From: Montifringilla adamsi
Lineage: Eukaryota; Chordata; Aves; Passeriformes; Passeridae
Length of the DNA: 64,000 bases
Assembly (NCBI GenBank): GCA_017590115.1
Contig: JAGGNK010006892.1
Location: forward strand, 18,340,139-18,404,138
Reading direction: 5' to 3'
Shown: piece by piece, positions 13,700 to 26,936 of the stretch
Layout: the number at the start of each line of letters is the position of its first letter
How positions within the stretch are numbered: position 1 is the stretch's first letter
Made by a program: the position numbers and the translations under genes
Notes under the pieces: generated by a model
Database searches by the model: none
What the model was told of the DNA's origin: nothing
Seen by the model: only the letters and a program-made list of their open reading frames with translations

Positions 13700-16600
13700 A
13701 TCCCCAAAATATGTTTATTCCTAGCTTTCTTCATTTTTTGGTATTCTGGTCTTCTTGATACATGGTTTGTGTGAGCACCTAGTTGCTTCTCTGGGCTCTA
13801 GGACTCTCTCTTGTGGCATGATAGTCTGAGCTTCTCTCCCAAGGAACTCAGGCAGCTGATGTCTGGTTTGCATCAGACCTTTTGTGTCTCTGACACAGGA
13901 TGAGGTCTCTGTGCACTACTGGCTTCTTTTGGCTGAACAGGAGCCTCTACATTTTTTAAAAATTTTATTCCCATGGTTGGGGGAGGTTCTCTTTTGCCAG
14001 ATCACCAAACTGTCAGCATGGAGATGCCAATTATCCATAGGTCCCTGAGCAATTCGTTGGATGGGGTTGAGTGTGTGGTATTCAGGAGCAGTCAGTATAA
14101 TTTTTTGGCTTTTTTCAGATCAGTAGAGATTGTTGTTTCTTGTTGAAAATTACTTTCTGATATTAACAACCCCCTTTCTTCTCAGAACTCTCTTTTTTTC
14201 CTTAGTGATGCCAGCAGGAAACCCATTTCTGATGGCAGATATTTATAGGAGTAATAGACCTTCAGTTTTCCAGATTTCAACTGAAATGTCTACTTTGCAT
14301 TTCAAAAAAAAAAAAAAAAGAGTCTGAAATACTTCGAGAAGGTCTGCCATTTTTCTGAGAAACTCTATTAAAAATTAATTTTCAGTTCCTTCCTTTTCTC
14401 CCTGCCAATATTCTCTGGCAGGTGGGTGTTTTTTTCTGGCCAGGAGGGGGGCTAATCCACATCTGTTTTCTTCTTAGCTTGGCAAGGCCTATAGGTCAGA
14501 GATTGCCCCTGTACTTGTACTGCTGCTGAAGCTCTTCACAAGAAACAGTTCAGCTGATTTCATTCTCCCAAATCAACAGCTACTTGCAAAAACAGAGAGG
14601 AGTATTTTTGCCAGTCTCAGATCTCTATTTCCCCATGAAAAGTTACACACACTTCTGTGCCAGCCAGGGAGAAGCATCAACTGTCCTCAGTGGTCATCAC
14701 AATTAACTTGAAGCTGTGAGCCAGAGCTGCATTTCATGAGCCCAGAGCTTTCCCATGCAGGAGCTTTAGCCTTAGTGAGGGGTGCTACATTCGACATGAG
14801 CTTCCAGACTCTCAACAGCAAGTCTGTTGCAATAACTCTGTTGATCAAATAAAGTTTCTGTTCACAGCACAGAGCCAAAAACTGTTTTTGATTGCAGCCT
14901 TGAGGGGTATTTCTTGGCTCATAGTCAATGTTTTAAGCAATGTGCTGCTCTACAAGTCATTACCAATGTTTGAAATCTCTTCCTTCTTACTATTATCCTC
15001 AGAGATGTGGAATGAAGAGTATTTACCTTTCCCTCATAGTTCATTATGATTATTAAGCCAGGTATGAGGACTTGGGCATGAGAATTGAATATAGCAGGCC
15101 TGTTCTGGCTGTAATATTATTTTCACAATAAGTGAGTATATTCAGAAATATGGCCAAGTTTTTCTTTTTTTTCTTCTCCTACTGTATTTGTGTACAAAGA
15201 TTTCAAGATTTCACAATACCATGTTGTATATGAGCTCTGTGCTGAAAGCAGTAATAACAAGGTTTCTCACTGCCACATTACCAAGACACTAAAACAAGCC
15301 TCTTCATTAATAATCTGCTGCCTATACCTTCAGATTCCAGTGTCTGGTCTCACCACTGCTCACTCAGCTGCCTTTCCATCCCCCACACTGAATTTAAGGC
15401 TATTTTGGGTGTCCCACCTGCCCCCTTGGGTCCTACCAGCTCCTGTTAAACAGATCCTGAGGTCATCTCAGAGAAGTGAGGAGTGACCGAGGTCCCAGCA
15501 TAGACAGGGGGATGTGAGCACTTGCAGATGTGTCCACACCACATGCACAGCAGCTGTTTCCAGCTGGAACCACCATGTGCTGCTGTGCAGTGCCATGCAG
15601 GGGTGCTGTGAGGGTAGGAAGGGCTGTGTATCTGCATTGGCACTGGGTTACACGGCAGCAAAAGAGCAAAGCTTGTTCAGCCAGGCTTTGACCAACCCAG
15701 CTATGCTGATTCTAGCCTGGGGGCACCTTGGGCTCTGCAGACCACCATCACTTGGTGCAGTGGAAGTGTATCCTGAAGTCCTTCAGGGATTTCTAGCTAC
15801 ACAATTCAGCCCAGTTTTCAAACAGACTCATTTACACAAGACTTCCACACATTAACAATTACTTTCAGGCTCCTCCATGCCAAAATCTCTTTGGAAAATG
15901 CAAGGTGCTGTTATAAGTCACTGCAGACAGTGGGTGGATTAATTGTCACATCTGAAGTCTGTGAGTAGTATTTCTTAGCCCCTTTTTCCAAGGATGGGGA
16001 GATGGCAGTGGTGAAGATCCTGCTGCTGATGGAAGTGGGAACACAGAGAGCAAGCTGCAATGGGCACAGAGCCTGAACTGTCCTCTTCTTCCCTTTTAAA
16101 TTTAGGCTTGACAGGTCACTGTGGAACAACCTGATATATTTGTTCTCTGGATGGAGAAAACTGAAATTTCTCAGGCTTTTTATTTGTCTTCTTTCATAAC
16201 CACTTCACCCATCCTTAAATAAAAATAAGATGTCTTCATAGACCATGAGCATTTTCACATTGTACAGTTTTCTCCTGAAAAGCAAATTTTTTCCTGCTCT
16301 GAAGAATGTGTTTTTTTGCTAGGCACATCAATTTGCACATTCTCCCCATTGGCACTGTCCTTTATCTTCTGCTTCCAGGTCACCGTGGCACTGCATTGGA
16401 GTCTGCAGGAACAGGGACTATATCATGACTTGTTCATGTAGCACCTACAAAAATGAGGTTTTAATCTAAACACACATCCCTAGTCCATAAATACAATAAA
16501 TTGGCATAATGAAAATGCATAAACTGGGAGTGCATTTCATTGTGGAAATAGTACCTAATATGGGAATAATTCCTAACTCCTCAGAGTTCCAGTGCTTCTT

Positions 16601-17160
16601 TTTGGTTTGCTTTGAGCACTCAAAAGCATGCTCACCACAAGATGGTTTGTATTAGGAATGATGACATTTGCTGAATTAAATTTCAAAAATATCTAAGTGG
16701 CAGCCCTACTAGGCCAGAGTCAAGAACTTTTCCATGTTTTCTGGTGCTCAGGCAATGTTGTTGGTTGGTGACTACTGAGTTTTCAGTTTATACTCTCAAC
16801 AACACATTGCTGATGGCAAATATGATCTGAATCTTTGGTCTGGAAGACTTACCAATACAAATCTGTCTTTATAACTTAGCTGTACTACACTAGCCAAAGG
16901 GAAAGCAGCATTAACTAATAATTCTATAGATATGTGGGTGGTTTTTATTAATAATATAACCAGGTATTTTGTTAATGTTACAGTCCCTGAGAGCAAATGC
17001 TCATAACCGGGATCATGCTGCATTGGACTCTCAGCAAGGAGCAAGACATACATGTTCCAAAGAAGTTGACTTCAAGAAAAAATAGATGGATATAGGTAGG
17101 ATCATGTAGTGCAGGGAGCAGGTATGGTTACAAGGCTCTGCTAGCAGAACTGAGCAATGA
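13700..17160. other. Gene-free stretch
   Basis: No supported gene. It includes a 16-A run at 14304-14319 and otherwise unremarkable AT-rich sequence. Confidence 0.6.
14304..14319. repeat. 16-nt A homopolymer
   Basis: Simple sequence between AT-rich flanks. Confidence 0.8.
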
Positions 17161-17164
17161 GGAT

Positions 17165-17921
17165 AGTGTCTCTTCTTGGATGGAGCTGTAACTAAGGTTA
17201 AGTCAACATGTGTCAAAACTGTGTCCATGAAGAAAAAGAGACAGGACACTGCCATGGAAGACTCACTTCTGAAGAGAGAAAAAGACCCAGTATGCTGGCT
17301 GGAACACTTCTGAGGGAGGTCTGCTGCCTGTCTGGGACTTGGGTTAAAAATGTGAAGAGAAAGCTTCTTACCCTCAGATTGTTCTCCACTATTAATTTTC
17401 AGGTAGGCAGCAATGAAGTTGCACCAGGAAGTCCAAAGGCAATCAGGAGACACTTCAGAGCTTTGGGATAACTGGTTAAGGGGTCTGGACCACAGGCAGT
17501 GTTCTCCCTTATCCTACCAATTGCAGGGGATGATAAGGAAAGAAATAGGAAGAGACAACAGATTATACCTGTCTCTGAGCCCAGTGTCACCCACAACATT
17601 TGGGGGATTTTGATCAAGGGTCAGTTTACATGACATGAGGACCACTGGTGACAGATGGGGCATACCTGCCCCAGAGGGGGAAAGGATCTTTGCTCTGAAT
17701 ACTTGGAAAAATTTCATAAGTTCACCAAAGGGATTGTCAAGCACTGGAACAAGTTGCCTAGGGAAGTAGTGGAGTCACTGTTCCTGGAGGTATTTAAAAG
17801 ACATGTAGCTGTGGCACTGAGGGACATGGTTTAGTGGTGCACTTGGACCTGCTGGGTTAACAGTTGGACCCAATGCTGTTATAACTTGTTTCCAACATAA
17901 ATGATTCTATGATTCTATGAC
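17165..17921 (+). mobile_element. CR1 LINE 3' portion
   Basis: The end carries the diagnostic duplicated octamer (GATTCTATGATTCTATGA, 17903-17920), preceded by the standard CR1 3' body (AACAAGTTGCCTAGGGAAGT, then GGAGGTATTTAAAAGACATG). Upstream, 17400-17700 matches the more 5' CR1 segment (AGGTAGGCAGCAATGAAGTTG; GTCACC...TTTTGATCA), joined to the 3' part by an apparent internal deletion near 17698. No reverse transcriptase frame remains. The 5' limit is approximate. Confidence 0.8.
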
Positions 17922-20024
17922 TGAATTATGGCCTATCCATGTGCCTTTAAAATCAATACTCAAAATCCTCTTGGTTGGTAGATCAGAACAGGGTTGTCTT
18001 TTAAGCAGTAGCAAATGTTCAGATGCAAAAAGACCATGTAAAGCTGTGTGTACATATAAAATCTTGTCAGTTCCCAGCACTTACCAGGTACTCCTCCAGC
18101 TCCAGAGCATGCATACAGCCCCACACATGTAGCAGCTCCCCCACACCTTGTGCCAGTCTCCCTGAAACTTGAAAATGTGGTACATTCAGGTGTACTTTCT
18201 AATGGCAGCACATTTCAGCAAGGTGCAGTGTTTGGTGCTAGTGCAGCTCTGTGGGAACTGTAGCTGCTCTGTGTCGTCTTTCACTGATGCCATCTTTGCC
18301 TTTGCTTCTGTCTCCATTCAATCTGTTTTAATTAGGTTCATCATAGCCACCACAATACAGCTGCTGCAGAGCTCCCCAGAATGTCTGGCTCTGTCAGTAC
18401 CTGGCAAAGTGAGCAGAGGTTGTAGGGTTGCTGTCTGCCACGTGTGGAGAGCAGAGCTGCTGGGACCAAGTCATCATGGGCTGAATACAGTTTGGGGTGA
18501 AAAGGCTAGCACAGGCATTCGGCTGCCAGAACACTCATGGGTGGAGAGGAACCCTGAGGCAGCACTTTTGTGCCATGTCTTCACTTTGAGGTTTGGATGT
18601 GGCCTTGAAGGCATCTCAGAGCCCTGGGAGGCTTTGAGAGTGGTACTGGGGCTGTGTATGGGTGTGCTGTTGATGCATTATGGAATTCAGAGGGCAAAAG
18701 CTTGGTCAGAGAAAGAGCAATTAGTCCAGAGGTGCCTAAAACTGAAGAGAACAGATGGAACAAGTAACCCAGATGTATCCAACTGGACAAAACAAGCTGT
18801 ACATAAACAGTCTCAAACTGTTTACAAAGTCCAAAAGAAAGAGAAATACAAAAGATTATTTTTCTGTCTGAGAGCAGAGGACACATGCTGGTTCTTTGTC
18901 CCTTCCACCAGTGTTGGACAGCTTGTTGCTGGTGATGACACAGTCTGTGCCTGTGGAGTTTTGGAGTGTGGTGCTCCCCATGTTACACAAGCGCTTCCAT
19001 TGGTCACCCAGACATTTCTGCAGTCTCTGCCAGATACATCAGGAGAAGCATAACAACTACAGGCACCCACACATTTCACTTCTTTCTCTCCTGCCCTTCT
19101 CCCTGTATCAGAGCACCAAATGATCCCCTGCCCTGGAGCAATCAGTCATTAACAAGGACCTTGCTACTGCCGGGGCTCTTCTGAAGCTACTGCTGTCAAT
19201 ATTACTTCTGGGAAAGAGAAAGCAAGTTAGATTTTTGTCTGCTGCAAAAAGCTAAAAATTACAATTTTAAAACTCTGTTTTGTTTGGTGTTTTTTTTACC
19301 CCATACCCGTGCAGGACAGCAGGGTAAGGCTGCAGCACTGCAGAGAGATGGCTTGTCAGAAGCTTGTCTGCCATAGTGAGTAAATAAAAACTCAGCAAAT
19401 AGATCCCCTTTTCTCAAGAGAGAGGGAAGTTGGCAGAGGACATCCAGGGGATGCAAAGAGCTAGCAAACTTTGCAAAGATTGGAGGTGCATGGAGTTGCG
19501 GATCTCTGGCTAGAGAGAGAAATTGCTTCAGGCGGCCAGAGGATGCTTCATGATCCCTGTGTTAGCAGAAAAGGAGCCTGCTGAAGTGTCTGTGGTGTGC
19601 ATGAGTGGAAGCAGCCATAAAGTAACTGTGCCAGGATCCTCAAGTGAACAGAACCTGCTGCAAGGAAACATGGTCTGGGTTAGCTGATGACAAGCAGAAT
19701 ACTCAGCAACAATTGTCTCCTGCCCTGAGATATCTCTTCTTCTACCATTTAGTTCTGAGTGAAGCAGTTGGACTGTCAACACTCATGGCTAGACCATGCT
19801 CACAGCCATGTTTCTGCAGCAAAGTGGAGACTGGAGGTGGGCATAACACACTGCTGCCTGTGGGAGAAGGAGGGGGGGAGCGGGGCTAGGATTTCTTAAC
19901 CTTTACTGCTAGCTTCTTGGAAAGAAGACTGCAGGACCAGCTCCTTAGTTGGCATAAAAAAAACATGTATCCATGGAGCTGAAGAGTGTTCATTTCCTTC
20001 ACTGGGAAAAGAACAGAAGCACAA
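17922..20024. other. Stretch without a supported gene, holding a long open frame
   Basis: A 294-codon plus-strand open frame (18169-19053) is the only notable feature. Its translation has no recognisable domain, shows no splice-site support and has mixed, low-complexity-free composition. I do not call it a gene. Confidence 0.5.
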
Positions 20025-20450
20025 AAGTGCTGGTTGGAAGAGTCCTGTGAAGGCCTAAGGTCATCCAGGCTCCTACTTAGCACAGCACTATCACATTACA
20101 TCAAGTCAGCTTTGGCATTGTCTAGCCAAGTCTTGAAACCCTCCAGTGATGGAGAATGCAGAGTCTCCCTCTCTGGGACATGGTTTGTGCTAATGTCCAT
20201 TCTCTTCTCCCAAGCTCCAGCCTGGGTTTGTTGCCCCCCATTTGTCCATCTGCTGCTTGCAGGATGGATTGGGGTCTGTCAGTCTCCTCCTGAGGGAGGT
20301 GTGATTTGCAATAGGGTCCTGTTGGATCACCCCTCCATCTCCCTGTCTCTGGACTAAACCCACCCTCAGCTTGCTCAGCCTCTGCTCCTAGTTTGTAGCT
20401 CTGCCCCAGCTGTCTCAGTACCCCTCTGACTGGGTCTGCTCACTCTGAGG
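20025..20450 (-). mobile_element. CR1 fragment, minus orientation
   Basis: GGTTGGAAGAGTCCTGTGAA, AGGTCATCCAGGCTCC, AAACCCTCCAGTGATGGAG and further down AAACCCACCCTCAGCTTGCTCAGCC (quoted here only as a pattern) follow the antisense CR1 order for roughly 400 bp. The distal part is diverged. Confidence 0.7.
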
Positions 20451-23400
20451 GGTCCAAAGCAGCACGGTACATCACCGGTGGCCTCTGTGGAGCAGAGGCT
20501 TCCCTCTCCCTGCCAGCTACGTGCCTCCTCCTGCAGTCTGCCACTTTGTCCTGCTGGAGATGCCAGCACACGCTGGGCTCAGACAAGGTGGGACCTGTAA
20601 TTATAGTAACATGAAAAGCAGCAGAGGTCTTGTTCACTGCATGGAGATAGCACAGTAAGCAAACAGTTTAAAAATCCAATTTCATAGACACAGAGATTAC
20701 ATTAATCTCTTTTAATAGCTAAACAATTCAGTTTTCAAGACAGGACAAAGCATGGGATATTCTTGACAAAACTAGTGCTTCAAAGGTGCCTACATCAGAT
20801 TTCCAATCCTAACTCCTAAGCTCCTAATGGTAGAACCGATTGTATCTTTTCATACAGTAGTGCTACAAAACTTGCTTTTAATCTTCTCTTTTTATAACAC
20901 GCTGTAGCTGCCTGGGCTTGCCTGTGGGAAGCAAATGTAGATTGTCTTTGCCTTCAAATACCATATGAGGAAACTTACCCAGCCCTCACCAACTGATCTT
21001 GGGGGCCTGTGGAACAATAAAAGCCCAAGTTATCAAAGTATCTGTAAACTGGCTTCTGATTTCTAGCTGGAGTACCTCCCTGAATCTGGACCCTTTGATT
21101 TCAGGTAGCTGCTTTCTTTCACCATGTCTCAACAGGCAGGAAAGAGCATAGCTTTAATTCCTGTTGGCTCAGTCACATTAGCTCAACATGACTGAAAACC
21201 CCCCCTTCACCTCTAGAAATACAAAAGTGAATGTGAATCTACATTGGAATCTTCTGCCCTTCTAGTAAGTACTGTGTAATATACAGGGATGTTTCTATAC
21301 TGCCAAAAATATTGGTGTAAAATGCTTTTCTTGTTGACACTGTTTTGCTTGGAGAACCCAAGTTGTCTGTCCCGAGGAAGGCACTATTTATTGAACTAGA
21401 TTGCACATTTTCAGAGAATTTTCGGGTCTTATGGTCTAGTCATATCCATTTTGGGTTGATTTCTAGTGTTTGTGTTGTGATTTAGGGTTCTGACAAATGA
21501 GCTCTAACAAGCGATGGTGAGGTGACTGAAGAGGACCCACCCAGCTGCTTTTACTGCTCTGCTGGCGAAGATTGCAGTCCGTGCAGTGGAGCTGGCAGAA
21601 GACAACATATGTCCAGGGCAAAGCTGCTCCAAATGGCACTTGAGTTGAAATCTCCAAGGAGGTGGGATTAGACTAAACAGAAGACTGTGAACTAGACATA
21701 CTGAGATGTTGTCTGTAATGGCTTATTCCCACCTAGAACAGCTCTGCTTCAGTGCCTCAAGTCCTAACAGATCCTGCCCCATGTTCCTGTCCCCTCCTTT
21801 ACACCAGAACTGGCAGTCATCTGATGCTAATACAAAATTATATAGAGATTTCAAGACAGCTGAAATTTCTTCTCATTCACCTAGACAGTGTGGAGGGGAC
21901 TGAAACACCACCAGCTTCTATCAGATTAATCATGTTACCTGTCTCTCAGGTAGTGATAAAAGTGTCTCAGTGCCACTCTACCCTGTGGTCACAGAGTGAT
22001 GTCAAGCAGTAGCAGGTGACAGTGTCTTCATCTGCTCATTTGTTTTCCACCCAAACAATAATCTGGGGCCAGAGCCTTCCCCTGATGCTCCTACATGGCC
22101 AGCTAGCAAGGCTCTGCTGCCGGGGAAGTCCCTTCCCCTTCACTGTAACCTCTGTTGTGCTACAGGGGTAACCTGCTGTAGTGGTGGCCTGGTGTCAGGA
22201 ATGGAGCTGGCATGAGCAGTTGTCTCTTTCCCCTCCTGACTCAGAGGGTGTCTGGCCAGAGACTGCCCTTGCACCCCCATGCAGCAGCCAGCAGGAACCA
22301 CAGCAGGAGAGAGTCAGGAATGACTGACCTAAGCATTATTTCCTGGCTAAATTACATGAGAGTTTTCCTCTCCCTGGCCCATTATTAACATGGCAAAAAT
22401 CAGTGGGAAAATGCCTGGGCCTTAAATATACAATGAGCCTTTCCCCACCCATTACCACCTAACTGATAAGCTGCTCCAGGCTATCTTGTTTATGTTTATG
22501 AGTCTTTAATACCTCGTAGCATTTGCGTTTGACTTGAAGCTACAGGCAGCTATGTGCTGTAGCGTGCTGAACTTTCATGCTCTAAGTACAAACAGATGTT
22601 TGAAGATCTGCTTTGAAGCAAATCTATGCCCTCTACATTCTCTCCCAAGACTCCTCAGGAACAGTATGCATCACTGTATTCAGAGGAAAGCCTTGAAGGG
22701 CAGTAAGAGAGGAGACACATAGGAATAGTTAGCAGTGGAACAGGAACACAGTCACATATCTATTGCATAAATCCTTCACAGCAACACTTCAGACATCAAT
22801 GTGCATTAAAAAATTTGCAGGGCCTCGTTCCTACAAAGCAGCTCCTGCTGTATGCACATCTTTTAGGCTTGCCTAGCCTAAGGACAGACTCACTAGCCAG
22901 TTCCTTGTTGCCCTCAAGAGCTATTTCCTGCAGCCTAGTTTCCCTGATACCAAAAATCTCAGGGTGAGCAGAAGTAGTAAAACCTGAGCAATGTGCACAG
23001 ATGGCTCTTGCTCACTTCCACTGCTTCTGCCAGCTGCTTCTAGGTGTGGAAAAGCTTCAGGACTCAAGTGACATTAAGTAATTTGACTCTCTCTCAAAAA
23101 CTCAATTTAGAGTCAAAACCTGTGAGATACCCCATGATACTTCATGTTACATGCAAAATAATGGGGAAGCTTAAACAGCTTCTGCCTCAGGCAGCTCCCA
23201 GTTTATGTCAGAACACAAGAGTAAGCCTGAGAGGGAAAGGTAAGATGGCAATGGTGAAAGCAGCCAAGATTGTGCGTTGATTGCTGTGTGGGAGGTTGCA
23301 GCCAGGACTCTCAAATGACTCAAACCACTGTGGTATGGTTTTGGTTTTATTTCTTCTTTTCTCACATTTTGAGGGAAAAGAGGGTGTGTCTAGAAGTTCA

Positions 23401-26108
23401 GATGCTAGCTTGGAACTTGGGTGATCTACATTCAGGTTTCTGCCTTGCCAGTGACTCCCTTGAGTAAGGTGGTCCCATCCTTCTGCCTTTTGCCCCTATT
23501 TCTCCAAGGAAGAATGTGTTTCCATACCCCTGATGTGTGTGAGATTAATACCTGTGAGGAATTCAGCTACAGTATGAGAGAGAGTCATATCAGGCCCTGA
23601 AGTGGTTTGGTCTGCATTACCTTTTTACCATATGAGATGGACAGCAAAGGCAATCCTGAGCACTCCGTGTAGCTGACTGTCAAATGCAAAGCAATGTTTG
23701 ACCTGAGCTGCACAGGGAGCTGATATTGTGCTGTAAATCTCTCCAATTCACTCTGCAGAATGCTTTTTCTTAACTCTGCTTCATTTCACACCTCTCACAT
23801 TTCTTGCTTAAACATGAAAACTATTCATATCGTTATTTATAGAATTCTTTTTCATTTACTAGTAACCACTCTTTTGTCTTGCCTAGTTCCATTTCATCTG
23901 ATACAGTTCTTCCTCCCTTCCTCCTCCTCATCTATGAGCTATGGGGATCGCAAAAGGACCTATCTGGGAGCCTGGAAGCTGCTTGCTGTACCCTTCCTTA
24001 CCCAGCACCCCTAAAGTGGCCTGAGTGGAGAAAAGAGGCCATTCTGGAGGGACAGCTGACTGCTGGGCCTTCCCCTGAGGATTACACTGTGTACATCAGT
24101 ACTGTAGTTAACAAATCTTGTCAGAGGTACTGGTTCCTGCAAGTCATGTACAGCAGATCTCCTTTAAGCAGCAATGAAATTTGTGATGTTTTTGTTTGAC
24201 ATTGGCAACCTCAGTGGAAAGAAAATGTGACTCTTGCCTTGTGTTTGCAGCTGAAACCTTATTAAGGACAGAAAAGAAGATGCACCTCTATTTTTTTAAT
24301 CTTCTGCATGTATAAACAGGTTTTTTTCATTGTAAATTGAGAGGTGTAAGGCTCTGTGGAAGTGATCTCCTTCTAGGAATTTATTTCATCTGGCTGTGAG
24401 CGGCTCAGCAAGATAAGATGGAAAAAAAGAGGCCCAAATCTCTAGATAACTGAAAAAATGAAAGCGCCCAGCAAATGAATCCTCACATGAAATCTCCTCT
24501 TTCTCCAAAAGAAACGAAACCTTTCCCAGGGATCTGACACCTACTTATAGTGTTTTGTGTTTCTAGAGAACAGTCGGGTTACACTAGGAAGTATGACCTG
24601 CCCAATCATAAGTCAAAACAAATAAAATATTCTTGGGGTTTGCCTTTTGCCTGCTCAGTGCCAGTATTTCTGTGCCCAGCACGAGTCTTTTAATAAATTC
24701 TCCATAAACACCTCCACAGTGGCTGACAAAACACAGAAGAACTCAGACAGCCAATGACCCTACATCCCAACAGGTTGGCACTCCATTTTTGACCTTGCTA
24801 GTTCTCAGTGTAGGGCTTCCTGCTTGATCTTGTCTTTCAAGGAGGAACTGTGTCCAGTTCCATTTTAGAAAGGGCAGTTTTTTTAATTGTCCTTGTTTGA
24901 AAGAAAATACTGTGTTGGGCAGCAGTGAAAACAGAGAGCTGAATGCAGTCTGGTGTGTTCTGTGCTGGTGTGATGAGGTTGGGCCATGAGTCCAGAAAGT
25001 TTTGCTCATTTCTGTACTGTGTGGTGGTAAGCTGCTCTGTACAGTATTTTTTCTTTAGCCTGGAGCTTCCTCCCAGGACCCTGCCAGTAACTTGATCTTG
25101 CTTTGATAAACCATCATGCAGACACAATGTGAAACTGTAGTCCTAATGACCTGTGTTATTTAAAAATCAAATGACACTTTCTCAAGAGAAAGTTCTTTAG
25201 TTCCAGTGTTTTCCTAAGATAACTATACCAAGGCAGCATATTACCCTCCCCTGTAGTTTCACTTATTGCTCACTTTGTCTAAACTCCTGCATGCCATTGC
25301 ACTGCATTATTTTGTCATGTTCCACCCCATCATTTCAAAATAGCTTCCCTGTTTGTTTAAAAGTACAGGAAAAGCTTTAAAGACTTGAGGAAAGTGATGC
25401 CATATACTTTGTGTAATGATGTACAGCCTGCCAGTTCAATTTCACTGCCTTGTAGCACCAAATTATGAAACTCTTTGCCTCTTCATCTCTCCTGTCTTCT
25501 GAGCTAGCAAGAGATAAACAGGAAAAAGGGGAGACACCTTCTGTTTGATATTGTCTGACTCTCAAGTCAGTTCAGGCTCTGATATTAATAACTTCCTGTT
25601 TTGCTTTAAGTCTTCTGATAGGTGAAAAATCTCCATGCATGTTGACTTTTCATCCTGAACTTAGGCAACTACATGACTGGTGCATTCCCAGCCCCTGGGC
25701 TACAAATTCCAGTTTGATGCTTACTTCCAGCCCAGAATTTTACAGTTGAAATTCAAATAACTGAAAATCTAGATTCCTAAATGCACAGTTAGTTGCCAAA
25801 ATACAAAGGTCCTGATTTGCTGACCCTGTAAGTGTCTTGGGACTTCAGAGGGCAGAATCTATACAAATCAGACTAATTTTATTTAGGAACTCAAGTAAGG
25901 AACCTAATTTAAATGTTGGGCTGTTGTTCATTGCTCAGGATGTGCTCAGAAGTTAGAAACAGAAAAGAGGATCTGCAAAATAATGTGGAGAAAGGTGCAT
26001 TTGTGTAATATCACTTGTGCAAGATGCTTGTGAAATGTAGTATACGCTGCATTGCATATTTTTTCACACATGCTTAAAATAGTAAGGCCTTCTCTTTTCC
26101 AGCTATCT
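20451..26108. other. Gene-free stretch
   Basis: No supported gene or well-preserved repeat. A GAAACGAAAC motif resembling an interferon-stimulated response element is at 24511-24520. Confidence 0.6.
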
Positions 26109-26700
26109 GTAGTGGGTTGACCCTGGCTTCATGCTAGGTGCCCACTAAGCCAATGGGACAGGAGAGACAATAAGATGGAGAGCAACCAGCGGGTGAGATT
26201 AGGCAGTTTTATTGCAGTGAAAGAAAAGAAATAAGTGAGAACCTGCACGTGCATAAGGGAAGGGAAAAGTCAGTCTTTACTTCCCATCAGCAAGCGATGT
26301 CAGACACCTCTGGGAGGCAGGGCTTCAGCATGTGTAATGGTTCCCTTCTAGCAGTCCAGGGGCCAGTTTGTTAGGGGTGTTTGCCTGCTCAGGAGTAAAG
26401 TCCCAGGCAATGGGAGAATATAACGGCCCGAGGAACCTGCCCAAATCCCTCCACACACCCTTCCGCCCAGGAACTGGGTGCCTCAGGGCACATTTTAATA
26501 GCTCCTCACCTAAAGGTTTTTTCTTTTGCACTAGGATGATGACAAATTCCATGAATTCCACAGAATAACAGCGGTACTGGCTAATAATATTAACAGTATC
26601 AGACAGCTCATAAGGATTGCCAACAACTGTGGAAGTCTGCAGTAAAAAAATCGTCCACATCCAACATACAATCTTAGAACAACAAAACAACTAAACTAAA
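26109..26700 (-). mobile_element. LTR element fragment, minus orientation
   Basis: Read on the minus strand it ends GGGTCAACCCACTACA, with AATAAA about 100 bp before (26203-26208). This is the layout of an LTR 3' part. The terminal motif is shared with other avian ERV LTRs, yet the body differs from the 26937-28006 LTR. A 121-codon open stretch (26690-26325) lies upstream of the AATAAA on the same strand and matches no protein I recognise; it may be LTR or internal sequence. The 5' boundary is unclear. Confidence 0.55.
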
Positions 26701-26936
26701 CAGAAAGAAAAGGAAAAAAAAAGTTCCTCACACCAGATCCAAAAATAATATCATCACAATGCAGAACAAAAATGGACAAACTACACAAAATCCACCCATA
26801 GACCCTTCACTACAATGCAAATTCCCTACTATCATTCTACTTGATAACACAATAATTGTCTTGTCCAATATTTCTATGAATTAATATCCTTATCTCAAAG
26901 TCCTTGTCAGTGCCTGCATTCTCCACCAAAATCTAT

